This document shows positions 20,187 to 28,629 of a DNA stretch of 64,000 nucleotides, one piece after another (position 1 is the stretch's first letter; every line of letters starts with the position of its first letter). The DNA lies in assembly GCA_965220185.1 (NCBI GenBank), contig OZ244807.1:1116001-1180000 (forward strand), written 5' to 3'. Under the pieces are notes generated by a model, which was not told the origin of the DNA, did not search any database, and was given only the letters and a program-made list of their open reading frames with translations. The DNA comes from Azotimanducus sp965220185. Lineage in GTDB: Bacteria; Pseudomonadota; Gammaproteobacteria; Pseudomonadales; Azotimanducaceae. Both the position numbers and the translations under genes were made by a program.

Positions 20187-20618
20187 GTGACTGATACGCT
20201 CACACCCGAGGCGCGAAGTGCGCTGATGAGTCGAATCCGTGGCAAGGGCACGGTGCCAGAGGTCTATGTTCGTCGTCTCGTGCATGCGCTTGGCTATCGG
20301 TACCGACTGCATCGGCGTGACTTGCCCGGTACGCCCGACCTGGTCTTTGCGGGTCGAAAAAAAGTCATCTTCATGCACGGCTGCTTCTGGCATTTGCACG
20401 ATGACCCCAAGTGCAAGCTTGCCCGAATGCCGAATTCCAATCAGGATTACTGGAAACCTAAGCTCGAGCGAAACCGCGAACGCGACCGGGAGAATCGAAG
20501 CAAGCTCGAAACGCTTGGCTGGCAAGTGCTTGTCATCTGGGAGTGCCAAACCCGGCAAAAGGATCCTGAGCCTCTGCGTCGGCAGATCAGCCTTTTTCTC
20601 GAAGATCCGGCTACGTAG
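20187..20618 (+). CDS. vsr: very short patch repair endonuclease Vsr
   Basis: A 143-aa T:G mismatch nicking endonuclease that repairs deamination of 5-methylcytosine. Diagnostic motifs are MSRIRGKGTVPE at the start, PGTPDLVF with the metal-binding Asp, HGCFWHLH, the KLERNRERD helix and GWQVLVIWECQ. The start is GTG just downstream of the MITE, so upstream signals probably come from that element. No cytosine-5 methyltransferase gene is adjacent, unlike most vsr loci. The 3' end overlaps the convergent comM by 8 bp. Confidence 0.93.
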   Translation: MTDTLTPEARSALMSRIRGKGTVPEVYVRRLVHALGYRYRLHRRDLPGTPDLVFAGRKKVIFMHGCFWHLHDDPKCKLARMPNSNQDYWKPKLERNRERDRENRSKLETLGWQVLVIWECQTRQKDPEPLRRQISLFLEDPAT

Positions 20619-22134
20619 CTCTGTAGCCGAGTGCCTCCGCGAGATGCGCTGCGGCGATGTTTGCCGCGCCTTCTAGATCGGCAATGGTTCTCGCCACCTT
20701 AAGGGTCTTATGGCAAGCGCGGGCAGACAGTTCGAGCTTCTCCGCTGCGCCTGTGAAGAACGCTGTATCCGCCTCCGACAGTGCGCAGTCGCGCCTCACT
20801 TCCTTGTTCGCTAAATCTCGGTTGAGCTTGCCTGCCCGCGTGCGCTGCCGTTCAATGGCATGTGAGACGCGCTTCGCCACGGCATCGTCATCATGCTCGT
20901 CGGGCTGCGAGGATGTATCAAAGAGATCAGATGGAGGTAGGCGCTCCACGCGCACATAGAGGTCTATGCGGTCCATCAGCGGGCCTGAGATGCGATTTCG
21001 ATAGCGCGCTTTCTCGCCCGGTGAACATCGGCAAGCATGATCATTGTTGCAGTCGCGGCCAGCCGGGCAGGGGTTCATGGCGGCGACCAATTGCACTTCG
21101 GCCGGATAGCGCACCGAGCCGTGCGCACGCGCAATTTCGACTTCCCGGCTTTCAAGCGGCTCCCGCAGTGCCTCAAGCACTGAGCGGTTGAACTCTGGCA
21201 GCTCGTCCAAGAACAGCACACCCTTGTGCGCGAGGGAAATCTCCCCGGGACGAATGGGTTTTCCGCCGCCGATGATCGCCACCGCGCTCGATGTGTGGTG
21301 CGGGCTGCGAAACGGACATCTGTCGAGAAGGTCAGTCACATTTGAACTGCCAGCGACCGAGTGAATTTGTACCGACTCAAGCGCATCGTTGCGCGCTGGC
21401 GATGGCTTCAGTCCGACTAGGCGCTTGGCAAGCATGGTTTTGCCTGTGCCCGGCGGCCCTTCCATGAGTAGATGATGCCCGCCTGCTGCGGCAATGATGA
21501 GTGCTCGCTTGGCGAACGCCTGCCCGCGCACATCCTGCAAAGACAATGCCTGCTTTGTATCCGCACCTTTTTGGTGCGCAAGATGCATGCTTGCCTGTGC
21601 GGGCGTTGGTTGCTCAAGCTGCGCGGCATGTCCCGATAATATCTCGCGGATGTCCATGAGTTGGCGAATGCCGTACACGCCTTCTGCGCCGGACAAGCTC
21701 GCTTCCGCAAGGTTGTCCATGGGCACGATGAGCTGTCGCGCTTCCGGCAAGGCGAGCGCTGCTGGCAGCACGCCTCGAACCGGCCGCACAAGCCCAGTGA
21801 GGCCGAGCTCGCCCAAGAACTCGTAGCGGCTCAATTCGTGCGCGGGCAAGTGTCCGCTTGCTGCGAGCAGGCCAACGGCAATGCCAAGATCAAATCGGCT
21901 GCCTTCCTTCGGCAGGTCCGCAGGCGCGAGATTGACCGTGACAAACCCGTCCGGGAAGCTAAAGCCTGCGTGCTCAATGGCGCCCTTGACGCGGCTGCGC
22001 GATTCCCGCACCGAAGCTTTTGGCAGGCCGACAATGTGCATTTGCGCAAGCCCGCTTGTAAGGCGAACTTCAATAGTGACAAGCACGGCATGCAATCCGA
22101 GCTGCGCGCGGCTGTAGATGCGTGCGATGGACAT
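20611..22134 (-). CDS. comM: YifB/ComM family Mg-chelatase-like AAA+ ATPase
   Basis: ComM is a hexameric helicase promoting branch migration during natural transformation; the family is also annotated YifB. The ATG at 22134 gives the standard start MSIARIYSRAQLG and 507 aa. The N-terminal S5/Lon-like domain includes GLPKASVRESRSRVKGAI. The AAA+ core has Walker A GPPGTGKT, a LFLDELPEF Walker B and a Cys-rich AMNPCPAGRDCNNDHACRC loop. The C-terminal lid ends AAHLAEALGYR. It is divergent from torF. Confidence 0.95.
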   Translation of the reverse strand: MSIARIYSRAQLGLHAVLVTIEVRLTSGLAQMHIVGLPKASVRESRSRVKGAIEHAGFSFPDGFVTVNLAPADLPKEGSRFDLGIAVGLLAASGHLPAHELSRYEFLGELGLTGLVRPVRGVLPAALALPEARQLIVPMDNLAEASLSGAEGVYGIRQLMDIREILSGHAAQLEQPTPAQASMHLAHQKGADTKQALSLQDVRGQAFAKRALIIAAAGGHHLLMEGPPGTGKTMLAKRLVGLKPSPARNDALESVQIHSVAGSSNVTDLLDRCPFRSPHHTSSAVAIIGGGKPIRPGEISLAHKGVLFLDELPEFNRSVLEALREPLESREVEIARAHGSVRYPAEVQLVAAMNPCPAGRDCNNDHACRCSPGEKARYRNRISGPLMDRIDLYVRVERLPPSDLFDTSSQPDEHDDDAVAKRVSHAIERQRTRAGKLNRDLANKEVRRDCALSEADTAFFTGAAEKLELSARACHKTLKVARTIADLEGAANIAAAHLAEALGYRAT

Positions 22135-22225
22135 GGCGGGGAGTATGTAACGAGCGAGGCGCGCACGCACCATGCCCTTGTAGGAGGTTGCCCCGATGCC
22201 TTGTAGGTGATGGCTGTGTCGTTAT

Positions 22226-22241
22226 TGGCACGCAATATGCT
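22226..22241 (+). promoter_or_regulatory. sigma-54 (RpoN) type promoter upstream of torF-glnK
   Basis: TGGCACG-CAAT-ATGCT matches the -24/-12 consensus TGGCACG-N4-TTGCT with one mismatch and the invariant 10-bp spacing between GG and GC. It lies about 75 bp before the torF start. A GCACCA half-site at 22167-22172 upstream could be part of an NtrC site (weak). A nitrogen-regulated promoter fits the following P-II gene. Confidence 0.7.
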
Positions 22242-22314
22242 TGCTCAATCTGGCAAGAGGAAATAATCCTCGAACAATTGAATCTTTTAGCACTGACACT
22301 GGAGCATGTACATA

Positions 22315-23034
22315 ATGAAACACCTTTTGAGATACGCGATTGGTTTTGTTGCCTTGGCCGCTTGCGGCATCGCGAGCGCGAACGAGTTTTCCGCGAATGT
22401 GGCCCTGTCCTCGGATTACCGCTTTCGCGGTATTTCCCAGACTGACACATCGTCAGCCATCTCGGGAGGCTTTGACTACAGCCTTGAGTCGGGCGTGTAT
22501 CTCGGCACCTGGGCTTCCAACGTTGCTAGCTGGTCAGAAGGCACGATCGAAGTCGACTATTACGGTGGCTACGCATTCGACATCACCGATGACGTCGGCG
22601 CCGATGTCGGCATCCTCTATTACAACTACCCATCGGACGGTCAGGACCCCGACCTTGACTATATCGAGGTGTACGGCAGCATTGCCTTCTCCGGTGCGAC
22701 CCTTGGTGTCAACTATTCGCCCGACTACTTCGCCGAGACCGACAAGTTTTGGTATGTCTACGGCAGCTATGACTTCCCCATCAACGATGCCCTGTCAGTC
22801 GGTGTGCATGTGGGCTACAACGCCTTCGCCGATGAAGATGCCTTCGATTCCTTCATAGGCGACGCGGATGGCATAGACGACGCGGACGGCTATCTTGACT
22901 ATTCGGTGAGCCTCAATGCTGCCTTGCCATTGATCGATTTTTCGCTGGCGGTGATCGGTACCGATGTCGACGACGAAGTTTGCAAAGACAACTGCGAGGC
23001 GTCATTGGTCGCGAGCATTTCCAAATCTCTCTAG
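22315..23034 (+). CDS. TorF family putative porin (TIGR02001 type)
   Basis: Outer-membrane beta-barrel protein of 239 aa from the ATG at 22315, which has GGAG ten bases upstream; an earlier ATG at 22306 is too close to it. The signal peptide runs MKHLLRYAIGF to ASA. The mature start has the family hallmark of alternating strands with SSDYRFRGISQTD. The barrel is rich in Asp/Tyr and ends with a short C-terminal strand. The family commonly precedes glnK/amtB, suggesting a role in uptake of nitrogenous solutes. It lies downstream of a sigma-54-type promoter. Confidence 0.88.
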   Translation: MKHLLRYAIGFVALAACGIASANEFSANVALSSDYRFRGISQTDTSSAISGGFDYSLESGVYLGTWASNVASWSEGTIEVDYYGGYAFDITDDVGADVGILYYNYPSDGQDPDLDYIEVYGSIAFSGATLGVNYSPDYFAETDKFWYVYGSYDFPINDALSVGVHVGYNAFADEDAFDSFIGDADGIDDADGYLDYSVSLNAALPLIDFSLAVIGTDVDDEVCKDNCEASLVASISKSL

Positions 23035-23094
23035 ATTTCTCGTGCGTTATCGCTACTTGTACTATCATTCTCCACACATCACGGAGGCCAAACG

Positions 23095-23433
23095 ATGAAA
23101 CTCGTTACTGCAATCATCAAGCCATTCAAGCTCGAGGACGTCAGGGAAGCGCTGCAAAAAACCAACGTTCACGGCATGACTGTGACCGAAGTCAAGGGCT
23201 TCGGTCGGCAAAAAGGTCACACTGAGCTCTATCGGGGGGCCGAGTATGTGGTGGATTTCCTGCCAAAGGTCAAGCTCGAAATCGCAGTGTCCGACGATAT
23301 GCTCGAACAGTGCATTGACGCCATCGTCAGCGCCGCGAGCACCGGTAAGGTGGGCGATGGCAAGATCTGGGTGAGCGACCTTCAGGAAGTTGTGCGCATC
23401 CGCACTGGCGAAACCGGTGCGGAGGCTGTCTAG
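23095..23433 (+). CDS. glnK: P-II family nitrogen regulatory protein
   Basis: A 112-aa trimeric signal protein that binds ATP/ADP and 2-oxoglutarate and controls AmtB, glutamine synthetase adenylylation or NtrB. The T-loop carries the uridylylation site Tyr51 in YRGAEYVVDF, the B-loop has GKVGDGKIWV and the C-terminal RIRTGETG is standard. Context with torF and a sigma-54-type promoter favours GlnK over GlnB. The usual amtB neighbour is absent; thrC follows after 29 bp. Confidence 0.95.
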   Translation: MKLVTAIIKPFKLEDVREALQKTNVHGMTVTEVKGFGRQKGHTELYRGAEYVVDFLPKVKLEIAVSDDMLEQCIDAIVSAASTGKVGDGKIWVSDLQEVVRIRTGETGAEAV

Positions 23434-23462
23434 GAGACTGCATCAAGCGTACACTGTAGCCT

Positions 23463-24863
23463 ATGCGCTATGTGAGTACGCGAGCCAATACGACCCCAAT
23501 CAATTTTGGCGAGGCTGTTTTGACCGGGCTCGCCCCCGATGGCGGCTTGCTACTGCCGCATTCCACGCCGCACATTGACTCGACGAGGCTGTCCGATCTT
23601 CAATCACTTCACTACCTTGAGTTATGCACGAGCCTGCTTGCTGACTTCGGCTTTCAAGGAGAACGCGCCAGCCAGCTCATTCGCCGGGCGTATGCAAGCT
23701 TCGATTGCAAGGATGTGGTGCGCTTCGAATCGCTTGGCTACGCCCATCTCATGGAGCTTTTTCACGGCCCGACGCTAGCCTTCAAGGACATCGCGCTGCA
23801 ATTTCTCGGGCATGTGTTTGAGGTGCTGCTCGCGTACACGGGTGGCGTGCTCAATATTCTAGGCGCCACGAGCGGCGACACTGGCAGCGCAGCGATTCAT
23901 GCCGTCAAGGGTCGTGCGCGTATGCGCGTCTTCATGCTCTACCCGCGAGGCCGCGTGAGCCGCTTGCAAGAGCGGCAAATGATCTCGGTCGATGCCGAGA
24001 ATGTTTCGTGCCTGTCTGTCGATGGGAGCTTTGATGACTGTCAAGCCTTGGTCAAAACCCTATTCGCCGACCTCGCATTCAAGGAGGCGCACAGCTTAGG
24101 TGCGGTGAATTCTGTCAACTGGGCGCGCATTCTTGCGCAAACCGTCTATTACGGTTATGCGGCCCTCAAGCAAGGCACAAGCAACGGCATCGTGCCGGTT
24201 GTGCCGACTGGCAATTTTGGAAACATATTCTCCGGCTATCTTGCGATGCGCATGGGCTTTCCGATTTCAAGGCTGGTGCTCGCCACCAACGAGAACGATA
24301 TTCTGGCGCGTTTTTTCGAGACAGGCGTGTACCGGCGAGGCGCCGTGCAATACACCGAAAGCCCTTCCATGGATATTCAATCAGCAAGCAATCTGGAGCG
24401 CTTTCTCTACTATCTCTTCGGTGAAGATGGCGAGCGAGTCACATGGTTCATGTCACGCTTCCATGAAAGCGGCGAAGCGCAGCTCGAACCTGCTCAAAAG
24501 GAGCACTTGAACGATGCCATTCGCGGCGTGCGCATCAACCGCGAAGAGATGCATGCCACCATCAAAGCGGTGCATGACGAACATGGCTACATTCTCGACC
24601 CGCATAGCGCCATTGGCGTGGCGGCGGCCCGCAAGGTCGGGCGCGAACTTGGGCACAGATCCCCTGTCTGTCTGGCGACCGCGCATCCAGCCAAGTTTCC
24701 TGAGACCATTCACAAAGTCATTGGCGAGTGGCCTCGGCATCCAAGGCTTGAAGCGCTTGCCGATGGGCGTGAGCGAGTGACGGAAATGCCCGCCGACCTC
24801 GGTGCGTTGAAAGCCCATATCGAAGGCTATCAACCGTTCAATGAGTCTGAACAATCTCGTTGA
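23463..24863 (+). CDS. thrC: threonine synthase
   Basis: Pyridoxal-phosphate enzyme converting O-phosphohomoserine to threonine, 466 aa, close to the E. coli-type enzyme. It begins MRYVSTRANTTPINFGEAVLTGLAPDGGLLLP. The PLP lysine is in PTLAFKDIALQFLG, the phosphate loop is GATSGDTGSAA, and VPTGNFGNI is conserved. It is not beside thrA or thrB. The 3' end overlaps the convergent yigB by 26 bp. Confidence 0.95.
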   Translation: MRYVSTRANTTPINFGEAVLTGLAPDGGLLLPHSTPHIDSTRLSDLQSLHYLELCTSLLADFGFQGERASQLIRRAYASFDCKDVVRFESLGYAHLMELFHGPTLAFKDIALQFLGHVFEVLLAYTGGVLNILGATSGDTGSAAIHAVKGRARMRVFMLYPRGRVSRLQERQMISVDAENVSCLSVDGSFDDCQALVKTLFADLAFKEAHSLGAVNSVNWARILAQTVYYGYAALKQGTSNGIVPVVPTGNFGNIFSGYLAMRMGFPISRLVLATNENDILARFFETGVYRRGAVQYTESPSMDIQSASNLERFLYYLFGEDGERVTWFMSRFHESGEAQLEPAQKEHLNDAIRGVRINREEMHATIKAVHDEHGYILDPHSAIGVAAARKVGRELGHRSPVCLATAHPAKFPETIHKVIGEWPRHPRLEALADGRERVTEMPADLGALKAHIEGYQPFNESEQSR

Positions 24864-25548
24864 TGCAAGGCTCTATATCGGCCGCCTGCGTTGCCTCGAA
24901 CTTGACATCGATATCGAGCGGTTTGTCTTGACAACCGAAGTTCGCCCATATGGTGTGCATGCCTAGCGCTTCTGCTGGCGCGATGTCGAGCGGCAGGCTG
25001 TCGCCGATGTGGATGGCCTGCGCGGGGCGCACACACGCTGATTCGAGCGCAGCGAGAAACATGTCTGGGTATGGCTTACCGCGCTCGACGGTTTCCGCGC
25101 TAAAAAAGAACGCGAACAGGCGTTCGATGCCGACCCGCTCAATGCTGGCATTGCCGTTGGTGAGTGCGCCGAGCGTGAAGCGAGCGGACAGGCGTTCAAG
25201 CACATCTTTCATGCCAGGAAAGGGCGTGACGCGCTGGCGCATTTCCAGAAACATATCGAAAGCGCCTTGCGCAAGGGCTTTCGCATCGTCTTCAGGGAGA
25301 CCTAAGGCGAGCAGTGACCGAGCAAGGACGCGAAGCCGAAAGCGCGACACATGAAAGCGAAGAGACGGCTCTTCGGCGAGCACCTGCTCTCGAATCTCGC
25401 GCATGCCACCGGAGTTCAAGAATGCCTCATAGGCTGGCACACGCTTGACGAGATACTCGCTTGATGCCTGCTCCGCCTTGGAGAGCGTTGGTTGCAGCGG
25501 CCAAAGCGTCTCGTCGAGATCGAAGGTGACAAGTCGTATATCGGCCAC
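24838..25548 (-). CDS. yigB: HAD-IA family phosphatase, YigB-like
   Basis: Haloacid-dehalogenase phosphatase; YigB of E. coli dephosphorylates a riboflavin-pathway intermediate and related phosphates. The open frame starts at 25623, but the GTG at 25548, two bases after the xerC stop, gives the expected start VADIRLVTFDLDETLW and 236 aa. HAD motif I is FDLDETLW, motif II LTNGN, motif III the Lys in VERGKPYPD, motif IV IHIGDSLPLD. It is last in the argH-lptM-lysA-dapF-xerC-yigB cluster, as in other gammaproteobacteria. Confidence 0.9.
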   Translation of the reverse strand: MADIRLVTFDLDETLWPLQPTLSKAEQASSEYLVKRVPAYEAFLNSGGMREIREQVLAEEPSLRFHVSRFRLRVLARSLLALGLPEDDAKALAQGAFDMFLEMRQRVTPFPGMKDVLERLSARFTLGALTNGNASIERVGIERLFAFFFSAETVERGKPYPDMFLAALESACVRPAQAIHIGDSLPLDIAPAEALGMHTIWANFGCQDKPLDIDVKFEATQAADIEPCINEIVQTH

Positions 25549-25549
25549 G

Positions 25550-26452
25550 CTATTCCGATGTCCTTGATCGGCGCGCGCGCGGGTGGGCTGAGTCGTAGAC
25601 TTCGGCGAGATGCTGAAAATCAAGATGCGTGTAGATCTGTGTCGTCGCTATATCAGCGTGGCCGAGCATTTCCTGCACGCCCCTGAGGTCGCCCGAAGAT
25701 TCAAGCACATGGCTTGCGAAGCTGTGCCTCAGCATGTGCGGGTGCAGTGCGCTACTGCCGAGCTGTTCAATCCCGTAGCGTTTGAGGCGTGCCTGCGCCG
25801 AGCGCACACTCAAGCGCTGCCCGCCGCGTCCGACAAACAGTGGTGCACTCGCAAACGCATCTGCCCTGTCTTGAAGCATGGCACGAATAGCCTCTCGCGC
25901 TCTGCCCCCTACCGGCACGAGCCGCTCCTTACTGCCTTTGCCGAGCACACGCACAAGCCCACTCTCAACATCAAGGTCTTCGCAATTCAGATGCACAAGC
26001 TCAGAGATGCGAAGGCCACTGCTGTAGAGCAGTTCCATGATGGCGAGGTCACGCCGCTCAGTTGCGCTCGCAGGCTCAAAATTGAGCAGCGCCTGCGCCT
26101 GATCGACATCAAGCACTTTGGGCAGCTTGCGCGGCGACTTCGGCGTCTGAAAGCCACGCGCGGGGTTGTGACTGACGCGCTTCCCCAGCCAATCGAAAAA
26201 TGCTCGAATGGATGAGAGCTTGCGTGAAATCGTCCTGCTGGCCGCGCCGTTTCGGTTTAGCTGCGCAACGAATGCTGCGAGATGATGGTTGCGGCATTCA
26301 TCCCACGCATTCAAATCAGCGCGCTCGAGAAATTGCCGAAGGTCACGTTCATAGGCGGCGACTGTGTGGCTCGAATAACGTTTGGCGTGGACGAGTTCGC
26401 GAAGATACGCTGCGAGCGATGCCTCCAATTGCTTGTCGCTTGCATCGCTCAC
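25550..26452 (-). CDS. xerC: tyrosine recombinase XerC
   Basis: Site-specific recombinase that with XerD resolves chromosome dimers at dif during division. The GTG at 26452 overlaps the dapF TGA by four bases (GTGA), giving 300 aa. The SAM-like core-binding domain is at about 5-90. The catalytic domain has the first Arg in SSGLRISELVHL, Lys in GKGSKER, HMLRHSFASH with His and Arg, and the nucleophile Tyr in TTQIYTHLD. The dapF-xerC-yigB order is the conserved gammaproteobacterial arrangement. Confidence 0.94.
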   Translation of the reverse strand: MSDASDKQLEASLAAYLRELVHAKRYSSHTVAAYERDLRQFLERADLNAWDECRNHHLAAFVAQLNRNGAASRTISRKLSSIRAFFDWLGKRVSHNPARGFQTPKSPRKLPKVLDVDQAQALLNFEPASATERRDLAIMELLYSSGLRISELVHLNCEDLDVESGLVRVLGKGSKERLVPVGGRAREAIRAMLQDRADAFASAPLFVGRGGQRLSVRSAQARLKRYGIEQLGSSALHPHMLRHSFASHVLESSGDLRGVQEMLGHADIATTQIYTHLDFQHLAEVYDSAHPRARRSRTSE

Positions 26453-27264
26453 AGTAGAAGACTCCCGCGAAAGGATACTTCTGCCGGGCCGCGCAGTTGC
26501 ATCATGGCGCCCTGGCCTTGCCATTCGACTTGCAAATTTCCGCCTGGCATCTCAAGGCTGACGATTGCGTCTGTCTTGCCTAGGATGCGAGCGGCCGCGG
26601 CAGCCGCACACGCGCCGGAACCGCAAGCGAGCGTCTCACCGACGCCGCGCTCGAACACGCGAAGCCTCAAATGCCGGCGATCAATCACTTGACAGAATCC
26701 GATGTTGACATCTGCAACACCATCGACCAAGGCTGCGTCCATATCCGCCACCATGACCACCGCATGTGGATTGCCGAGGTGAACCGGAGTGAATTCAAGA
26801 GCATCGGTGGCAAAGAGAAACTCCCCTATCTGCCTAACATCTGCTTGCAGCGCCAAGGGCATCGAATCGATTGAGAAGCTTGGCACGCCTAGTTGCACTT
26901 CAAAGCTTGCTTCACTGAGGCGCCTGGTGACAAAGCATCCGGCGGGCGCATCACCTGCCACAATGTCCCAGGTGAGCATCGGCTTATGAGAGAGATTCTG
27001 ATCGAACACAAAGCGTGCCACGCACCTCGCGCCATTGCCGCAGTGCCCTGCTTCAGACCCGTCGCTGTTGTAGATGGCAAGCGCGAAATCAGAACTCGGA
27101 CGCAGCGGCGGCTCGATCAGCAGGAGCTGATCAAATCCAACGCCGAAATGACGGTCGGCAAGTCGCTGAATCTCTGCGGCTGCTAGCTTGATAGGGCGAC
27201 TCAGGGCTTCGCAGACAAGGAAGTCGTTGCCGCAGCCGTGCATTTTCGAGAAATGGAGTTGCAC
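26449..27264 (-). CDS. dapF: diaminopimelate epimerase
   Basis: Converts LL- to meso-diaminopimelate for peptidoglycan and lysine. The GTG at 27264, four bases after the lysA stop, gives the canonical start VQLHFSKMHGCGNDFLV and 271 aa. The two catalytic cysteines are in SEAGHCGNGARCVARF and in ETLACGSGACAAA. The gene couples to xerC by a 4-bp overlap. Confidence 0.95.
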   Translation of the reverse strand: MQLHFSKMHGCGNDFLVCEALSRPIKLAAAEIQRLADRHFGVGFDQLLLIEPPLRPSSDFALAIYNSDGSEAGHCGNGARCVARFVFDQNLSHKPMLTWDIVAGDAPAGCFVTRRLSEASFEVQLGVPSFSIDSMPLALQADVRQIGEFLFATDALEFTPVHLGNPHAVVMVADMDAALVDGVADVNIGFCQVIDRRHLRLRVFERGVGETLACGSGACAAAAAARILGKTDAIVSLEMPGGNLQVEWQGQGAMMQLRGPAEVSFRGSLLL

Positions 27265-27268
27265 CTGT

Positions 27269-28522
27269 CTATGCCAAGTACGGCGTCTCGAGCGCGAGCT
27301 GGTCATTGAGGCATTCGCGGCGCCGGATCAATCGAGCCGAGTCGCCATCAACAAGCACTTCCGCCACGCGATTGCGCGCATTGTAGTTTGAGCTTAACAC
27401 CGAGACGTATGCGCCGCAGGAATCGATGCATAGAAGATCGCCTTTATCGATAGCAAGCTCGCGTCCGCTTGCGAGCGTATCGGCGGTCTCGCAAATCGGT
27501 CCGACTATTTCCCAAGGGCCCTCGCTTGCCCCGTCACTATTAGGCGATGCACGCGAAACCCGATGCCACGCCTGATAGAGGCTCGGGCGCATCAAGTCAT
27601 TCATGGCGGCGTCCACGATCGCAAACCGTTCGGCATCATTGACCTTGGTGCGGATAATGCGGGTGAGCAGAATGCCGGCATTGGCGATCAGGAAACGGCC
27701 TGGCTCGGTCACGAGCTTCAGTCCGCGTCCCTCGATCTTACCCAAGATGGCGCGCGCGTACTCGCCAAGCTCGAATTCACGCTCGTTGTGGTAGCGAATG
27801 CCAAATCCGCCGCCAAGGTCAAGAAGTTCGAGTTCTACGCCTCGCGCCTGTAGCTCGTCAACAACACCGAGAAGGAGCGAGCACGCGCGCAGCAACGGTT
27901 CGGCATCGGTCATCTGTGAACCGAGATGACAGGCGAGGCCGACGGCGCGGGCATGAGGCGAAGCATGTGCGCGAATCAAGAGGTCAACGGCTTCCCTTGC
28001 AGATACGCCAAATTTCGTGGTCTTTTCTCCGGTGGCGATATAGGGATGCGTGCTGACCCGGATATCGGGATTGACGCGCACGCTCAAAGGCGCTTGAATG
28101 CCTGCGAGCTCGGCGCGTTCCAGGATCAGTTCGAGTTCATCGCTGCTCTCGACATTGATTGACAGCACACCTGAGAAAAGCGCGAAGTCGAGCTCTTCGG
28201 CGAGCTTTCCGACGCCTGAAAACACCACCTTGGAAGCATCGCCGCCCGCGCGCAGCACGCGCTCGAGTTCGTTGCCGGAGACAACATCAAAGCCCATGCC
28301 GCGTGTCGCCATCAGGGACAGGATGGAAAGGTTGTTATTCGACTTGACAGCGAAGCAGGGCAGGTGATCGAGCGCACTGAAAGCGCTCGCAAAAGCCGTC
28401 ACGCGCGCGTTGATCTCGGCGCGCGAGTAGATGAGTGTCGGCGTGCCGAAGCGCTCCGCAAGGTCGCCGAGCCGCACGCCTTCAATTGCTGCGTCGTCGT
28501 TAGATTCGCGCATCAAGGACAT
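27269..28522 (-). CDS. lysA: diaminopimelate decarboxylase
   Basis: PLP-dependent fold-III decarboxylase making L-lysine from meso-DAP, 417 aa from the ATG at 28522; an ATG at 28513 is an alternative. The PLP lysine is in CFAVKSNNN, the phosphate-binding GGGFGIRY is present, and the active-site Cys is in CIDSCGAYVSVLSSNYN. The start lies inside the end of lptM in another frame (23-bp overlap). The same strand carries argH upstream and dapF downstream. Confidence 0.95.
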   Translation of the reverse strand: MSLMRESNDDAAIEGVRLGDLAERFGTPTLIYSRAEINARVTAFASAFSALDHLPCFAVKSNNNLSILSLMATRGMGFDVVSGNELERVLRAGGDASKVVFSGVGKLAEELDFALFSGVLSINVESSDELELILERAELAGIQAPLSVRVNPDIRVSTHPYIATGEKTTKFGVSAREAVDLLIRAHASPHARAVGLACHLGSQMTDAEPLLRACSLLLGVVDELQARGVELELLDLGGGFGIRYHNEREFELGEYARAILGKIEGRGLKLVTEPGRFLIANAGILLTRIIRTKVNDAERFAIVDAAMNDLMRPSLYQAWHRVSRASPNSDGASEGPWEIVGPICETADTLASGRELAIDKGDLLCIDSCGAYVSVLSSNYNARNRVAEVLVDGDSARLIRRRECLNDQLALETPYLA

Positions 28523-28628
28523 GATGCGGGGCCTCCAAGGCCGCGGATGTTGGCGGCTCAAGCGGTCCCTTTTGTCCACAGTTCGCGGCAACAAAGCTGA
28601 TGGCGATGATGAGAATCAGGCGAATCAT
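28500..28628 (-). CDS. lptM: LPS assembly lipoprotein LptM (YifL-like)
   Basis: Short lipoprotein of 42 aa, found by reading the argH-lysA gap. The signal peptide MIRLILIIAISFVAA is followed by the lipobox ending in Cys and the family hallmark CGQKGPLEPP (compare CGLKGPL in E. coli YifL). A GGGAG site sits before the ATG, inside the end of argH (argH stop 28630). LptM is reported to help oxidative maturation of the LptDE LPS translocon at the outer membrane. The position between argH and lysA matches lppL/yifL in other gammaproteobacteria. Confidence 0.88.
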   Translation of the reverse strand: MIRLILIIAISFVAANCGQKGPLEPPTSAALEAPHHVLDARI

Positions 28629-28629
28629 G

